From: Streptomyces sp. NBC_00690
GTDB taxonomy: Bacteria > Actinomycetota > Actinomycetes > Streptomycetales > Streptomycetaceae
NCBI RefSeq assembly: GCF_036226685.1
Contig: NZ_CP109009.1
Span: 7,095,501 to 7,159,500, forward strand
Reading direction: 5' to 3'
Length of the DNA stretch: 64,000 bases
Made by a program: the position numbers and the translations under genes. A model generated the notes under the pieces. That model made no database searches. It saw only the letters and a program-made list of their open reading frames with translations, and had not been told where the DNA came from. Below are positions 60,997-64,000 of the stretch, piece by piece. Within the stretch, counting starts at the first letter, position 1. The number at the start of each line of letters is the position of its first letter.

Positions 60997-62160
60997 ATGA
61001 CGGCCACGCCCGAGCCGACCCGCATGGCGGCACACACCCACGGACCGCTCACGGGCGTGCGCGTGGTGGAACTCGCGGGCATCGGCCCCGGGCCGTTCGC
61101 CGCCATGCTGCTGGCTGACCTCGGAGCCGATGTGGTCCGCGTCGACCGACCCGGCGGTGCGGGGCTGGCCATCGACCCGGCGTACGACCTCACCAATCGC
61201 AACAAGCGGTCCGTGCTCATCGATCTGAAGACCGAGCAGGGCGTCGTTCAGGTCCTCGACCTGGTGGAGCGCGCGGACATCCTGATCGAGGGATACCGGC
61301 CGGGAGTCGCCGAACGGCTCGGCGTCGGACCCGCCGAATGCCTCGCGCGCAACCCCCAACTGGTCTACGGCCGGATGACCGGATGGGGCCAGGACGGGCC
61401 GCTCGCCGAACGAGCCGGCCACGACCTCTCCTACATCGCCGTCACCGGCACCCTCGGCATGATCGGCAAACCCGACGAGCCCCCGGTCGCGCCGGCCAAC
61501 ATCCTCGGTGACTACGCGGGCGGCTCGCTCTACCTGGTGATCGGAGTGCTGGCCGCACTGCAACACGCCCGTACGGGAACGGGCCGGGGCCAAGTCGTCG
61601 ATGCCGCCATCGTCGACGGCGCGAGCCACCTCTCCACCATGATCCACGCCATGATGGCGGCCGGAGGCTGGCAGGACCGCCGCGGCAGCAATCTGCTGGA
61701 CGGCGGCTGCCCCTTCTACGGCACATACGAGACCGCCGACGGCGAGTACATGGCAGTCGCCCCGTTGGAGCAGCAGTTCTACCGAGAGTTCATCGGACTG
61801 CTCGGCGTCGAGGGCGAGGTGCCCGCCCGCAAGGACTTCGCGCGCTGGGGCGAACTGCGCGAGGCCATCGCCGCCCAGTTCAAGACGCGCACCCGTGACC
61901 AGTGGACGCTGGTCTTCGAAGGCAGCGACGCCTGTGTCGCACCGGTTCTCTCCCTCCGGGAAGCGCCCGCGCACCCGCACCTCGCCGCCCGTGGCACCTT
62001 TGTCGACCACCTCGGGGTCGTGCAGCCGGCCCCCGCCCCCCGATTCTCGGCGACGCCCGGCGCGGTGCGCACCGGGCCCGCCCTGCCCGGCGCCGATACG
62101 GAGGCGGTGGCCCGGGACTGGGGTGTTCCCGGTCTCCGGACCTCAGCGGCTCCGAGCTAG
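60997..62160 (+). CDS. CaiB/BaiF CoA-transferase family protein (alpha-methylacyl-CoA racemase-like)
   Basis: 387 aa from the ATG at 60997; the ATG at 61024 is an alternative. Family marks are L-T-G-V-R-V-V-E-L-A-G-I-G-P-G-P, L-A-D-L-G-A-D-V-V-R-V-D-R-P, N-R-N-K-R-S-V, the catalytic G-H-D-L-S-Y segment and G-D-Y-A-G-G-S. H and D of the racemase site (H-D-L-S-Y and G-D-Y) are present, and G-I-G-P-G-P-F favours the racemase branch, which epimerises 2-methylacyl-CoA for beta-oxidation. The thiolase and hydratase genes follow in the same direction. Confidence 0.92.
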   Translation: MTATPEPTRMAAHTHGPLTGVRVVELAGIGPGPFAAMLLADLGADVVRVDRPGGAGLAIDPAYDLTNRNKRSVLIDLKTEQGVVQVLDLVERADILIEGYRPGVAERLGVGPAECLARNPQLVYGRMTGWGQDGPLAERAGHDLSYIAVTGTLGMIGKPDEPPVAPANILGDYAGGSLYLVIGVLAALQHARTGTGRGQVVDAAIVDGASHLSTMIHAMMAAGGWQDRRGSNLLDGGCPFYGTYETADGEYMAVAPLEQQFYREFIGLLGVEGEVPARKDFARWGELREAIAAQFKTRTRDQWTLVFEGSDACVAPVLSLREAPAHPHLAARGTFVDHLGVVQPAPAPRFSATPGAVRTGPALPGADTEAVARDWGVPGLRTSAAPS

Positions 62161-62209
62161 CCGACGGTAGGCGACCGCCCGCGACCCGTACCTCCGAAAG
62201 GCTGTTGAC

Positions 62210-63424
62210 GTGAGTACCGAAGCGTATGTGTACGACGCGATCCGCACTCCTCGCGGACGCGGCAAGGCCGACGGAGCGCTCCACGGCACCAAACCGATCG
62301 ACCTCGTCGTCGGACTGATCCGGGAGGTCCGTCGCCGCCACCCCTCGCTCGACCCGGCGGCGATCGACGATGTCGTGCTCGGCGTGGTCGGGCCGGTCGG
62401 TGACCAGGGTTCCGACATCGCCCGGATCGCCGCCATCGCCGCCGGGCTCCCCGACACGGTCGCCGGGGTACAGGAGAACCGCTTCTGTGCTTCGGGTCTG
62501 GAAGCGGTCAACATGGCGGCGATGAAGGTCCGCTCGGGCTGGGAGGACCTGGTCCTCGCCGGCGGCGTCGAGTCCATGTCCCGGGTGCCGATGGCATCGG
62601 ACGGCGGCGCCTGGTTCGCCGACCCGATGACCAATCACACGGTCGGCTTCGTCCCCCAGGGCATCGGGGCCGACCTCATCGCCACCATCGAGGGCTTCTC
62701 CCGCCGCGACGTCGACGAGTACGCCGCACTCTCCCAGGAGCGCGCCGCCCAGGCATGGAAGGCCGGCCGCTTCGACCGGTCGATCGTCCCGGTCCGCGAC
62801 CGCAACGGCCTCGTCGTCCTCGACCGCGACGAACACATGCGCCCCGGCACCACCGCCGACTCCCTCGCCGCGCTCAAGCCGGCCTTCGCCGGCATCGGCG
62901 ACCTCGGTGGCTTCGACGCGGTGGCACTCCAGAAGTACCACTGGGTCGAACAGATCGACCATGTGCACCACGCGGGCAACTCGTCCGGCATCGTGGACGG
63001 CGCGGCCCTGGTGGCGATCGGGTCGCGCGCCATCGGCGAACGGTACGGACTCACCCCACGGGCGCGGATCGTCTCCGCCGCCGTCTCCGGGTCGGAACCG
63101 ACCATCATGCTCACGGGTCCGGCGCCCGCCACCCGCAAGGCGCTCGCCAAAGCCGGGCTCACCATCGAAGACATGGACCTCATCGAGATCAACGAGGCGT
63201 TCGCCGGGGTGGTCCTGCGCTTCGCCCGCGATCTGGACCTGTCCTTGGACCGGATCAACGTCAATGGCGGCGCCATCGCCCTGGGGCATCCGCTCGGCGC
63301 GACGGGAGCGATGATCCTCGGCACCCTCATCGACGAACTGGAGCGCCAGGACAAGCGGTACGGACTGGTCACCCTGTGCGTCGGCGGTGGCATGGGCATC
63401 GCGACCGTGGTGGAACGCATCTAG
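62210..63424 (+). CDS. Acetyl-CoA acetyltransferase (thiolase)
   Basis: 404 aa, GTG start 49 bp after the CoA-transferase gene. The nucleophile C93 lies in [13 protein letters not shown]. The later [27 protein letters not shown] and C-V-G-G-G-M-G motifs complete the thiolase site. It cleaves 3-ketoacyl-CoA with CoA, or runs in reverse. With the following hydratase it forms a fadA/fadB-like beta-oxidation pair. Confidence 0.95.
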   Translation: MSTEAYVYDAIRTPRGRGKADGALHGTKPIDLVVGLIREVRRRHPSLDPAAIDDVVLGVVGPVGDQGSDIARIAAIAAGLPDTVAGVQENRFCASGLEAVNMAAMKVRSGWEDLVLAGGVESMSRVPMASDGGAWFADPMTNHTVGFVPQGIGADLIATIEGFSRRDVDEYAALSQERAAQAWKAGRFDRSIVPVRDRNGLVVLDRDEHMRPGTTADSLAALKPAFAGIGDLGGFDAVALQKYHWVEQIDHVHHAGNSSGIVDGAALVAIGSRAIGERYGLTPRARIVSAAVSGSEPTIMLTGPAPATRKALAKAGLTIEDMDLIEINEAFAGVVLRFARDLDLSLDRINVNGGAIALGHPLGATGAMILGTLIDELERQDKRYGLVTLCVGGGMGIATVVERI

Positions 63425-63539
63425 GCGTCCCCGGCCGAGCCCCATCGGGGCCACGGGCATCTCGTGAGCAACGCAGCAGATGCCCGTCCCCGGACCAGTT
63501 GACCAGCCGTCCAGCCCCCCAGGATTCCAAGGACCCGCC

Positions 63540-64000
63540 ATGACCGAGAGCACCGAGAGCACCAACAGCACTCAGAGCACCGAGAACGCCCCTGTGATCC
63601 GTTGGGAACGGGACGGCACCGGTGTCGTCACCCTCGTCCTCGACGATCCCCACCAGTCCGCCAACACCATGAACCAGGCGTTCCGACAAGCGATCTCCGC
63701 CATCGCCGACCGGGCCGAAGCGGAACGAGACTCGATCCGGGGGATCATCGTCACCTCCGCCAAGAAGACCTTCTTCGCCGGCGGCGACCTCAAGGACCTC
63801 CTCCGGGCGGGACCTGCGGATGCACAGCAGATCTTCGACGCCGGAATGTCCGTCAAACAGGCGCTGCGCAGAATCGAGACCCTCGGCAAACCCGTCGTGG
63901 CGGCCATCAACGGAGCAGCGCTCGGCGGCGGCTACGAAATCGCCCTCGCCTGCCACCACCGCATCGCGCTCGATGCTCCCGGCTCCCGGATCGGACTGCC
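63540..64000 (+). CDS. Enoyl-CoA hydratase/3-hydroxyacyl-CoA dehydrogenase, 3' end outside the window
   Basis: ATG at 63540 with AAGGA upstream; 153 codons are visible and the frame runs off the right edge. After a low-complexity leader of repeated T-E-S-T-E-S-T (9-nt DNA repeats), the crotonase fold begins. Oxyanion-hole motifs F-F-A-G-G-D-L-K-D-L and N-G-A-A-L-G-G-G-Y-E-I-A-L-A-C are clear. Its place just after a thiolase suggests the large FadB-type fusion, but the dehydrogenase part is not in view. Confidence 0.9.
   Translation, partial: MTESTESTNSTQSTENAPVIRWERDGTGVVTLVLDDPHQSANTMNQAFRQAISAIADRAEAERDSIRGIIVTSAKKTFFAGGDLKDLLRAGPADAQQIFDAGMSVKQALRRIETLGKPVVAAINGAALGGGYEIALACHHRIALDAPGSRIGL

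Noticed and set aside
1..64000. CRISPR array, rRNA operon, prophage or biosynthetic gene cluster
   Set aside because: No regularly spaced repeats, no rRNA sequence, no phage structural genes and no PKS/NRPS/terpene genes were seen; the single KAS III gene stands alone.

Overview
This 64 kb window is chromosomal DNA from a Streptomyces or very close relative. The evidence is the very high GC with GC-rich third positions, frequent GTG starts, short-overlap operons, and genus-typical gene families: a WhiB-like regulator, an SsgA-like protein, a WhiJ-type regulator cluster (XRE, DUF397 and ATPase), an MmyB-like regulator, and rare TTA codons. No rRNA, CRISPR array, prophage or biosynthetic cluster was seen. 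There is one tRNA gene, tRNA-Leu(GAG).

Region 1 (3-10818, plus strand) is the standout. It is a tightly packed operon encoding a fibronectin-like protein (truncated at the window edge), a zinc-ribbon TRAFAC GTPase, a GTPase-associated protein 1 (GAP1-like), and a second, membrane-anchored zinc-ribbon GTPase. After a gap with a 44-aa membrane peptide come a vWA protein, a PP2C phosphatase and a degenerate protein kinase with a zinc ribbon and an FHA-like tail. It looks like a paired-GTPase/GAP1 conflict system fused to a TerY-P-like vWA/phosphatase/kinase triad. Convergent to it (10960-12840, minus) are two genes, one encoding a two-TM protein, that share an unusual N-I-G-S-V...N-Q-F-G motif. 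They are candidate sensor, adaptor or effector partners.

Region 2 (13025-18611) is mixed housekeeping: ankyrin/DUF6891, fdhD, a KAS III enzyme, a Nudix hydrolase, a DUF2254 membrane protein and the tRNA.

Region 3 (18687-28668) is rich in ion transport: an APC permease divergent from a kdpFABC operon (with an extra 27-aa ORF ahead of kdpF), then an N-formylglutamate amidohydrolase and a CPA2 antiporter with its RCK_C subunit (KhtTU-like).

Region 4 (29087-37850) is regulatory: an XRE/HExxH-protease/ROK operon, an MmyB-like regulator, an epoxide hydrolase, and a WhiJ-type cluster whose divergent promoter contains a perfect 25-bp palindrome.

Region 5 (38056-45742) holds a cysteine hydrolase, a YchJ protein, a DHA2 exporter with a C-terminal winged-helix-like tail, divergent LigD-like ligase and polymerase genes, a VOC protein and a WhiB-like protein.

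Region 6 (45925-46788) is an IS5-family element with 14-bp inverted repeats, a CTAA target duplication and a probable -1 frameshift. It sits exactly at the stop codon of a secreted dimethylformamidase-like gene.

Region 7 (48738-59481) encodes an acyl-ACP desaturase with a palindromic operator, dimethylargininase, a UvrA-like ATPase next to an ABC-F ATPase (both candidate drug-resistance factors), an SsgA-like protein, a ferredoxin/CDGSH protein, a secreted Asp-box protein, a YciI protein and endonuclease V.

Region 8 (59531-64000) is lipid/acyl-CoA metabolism: a trans-acting enoyl reductase-like protein, divergent from a CaiB/BaiF CoA-transferase, a thiolase and the start of an enoyl-CoA hydratase/FadB-like gene that runs off the window.

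Calls rest on reading motifs by eye. No database search was possible, so family names are recognitions, and transmembrane and start assignments are estimates.
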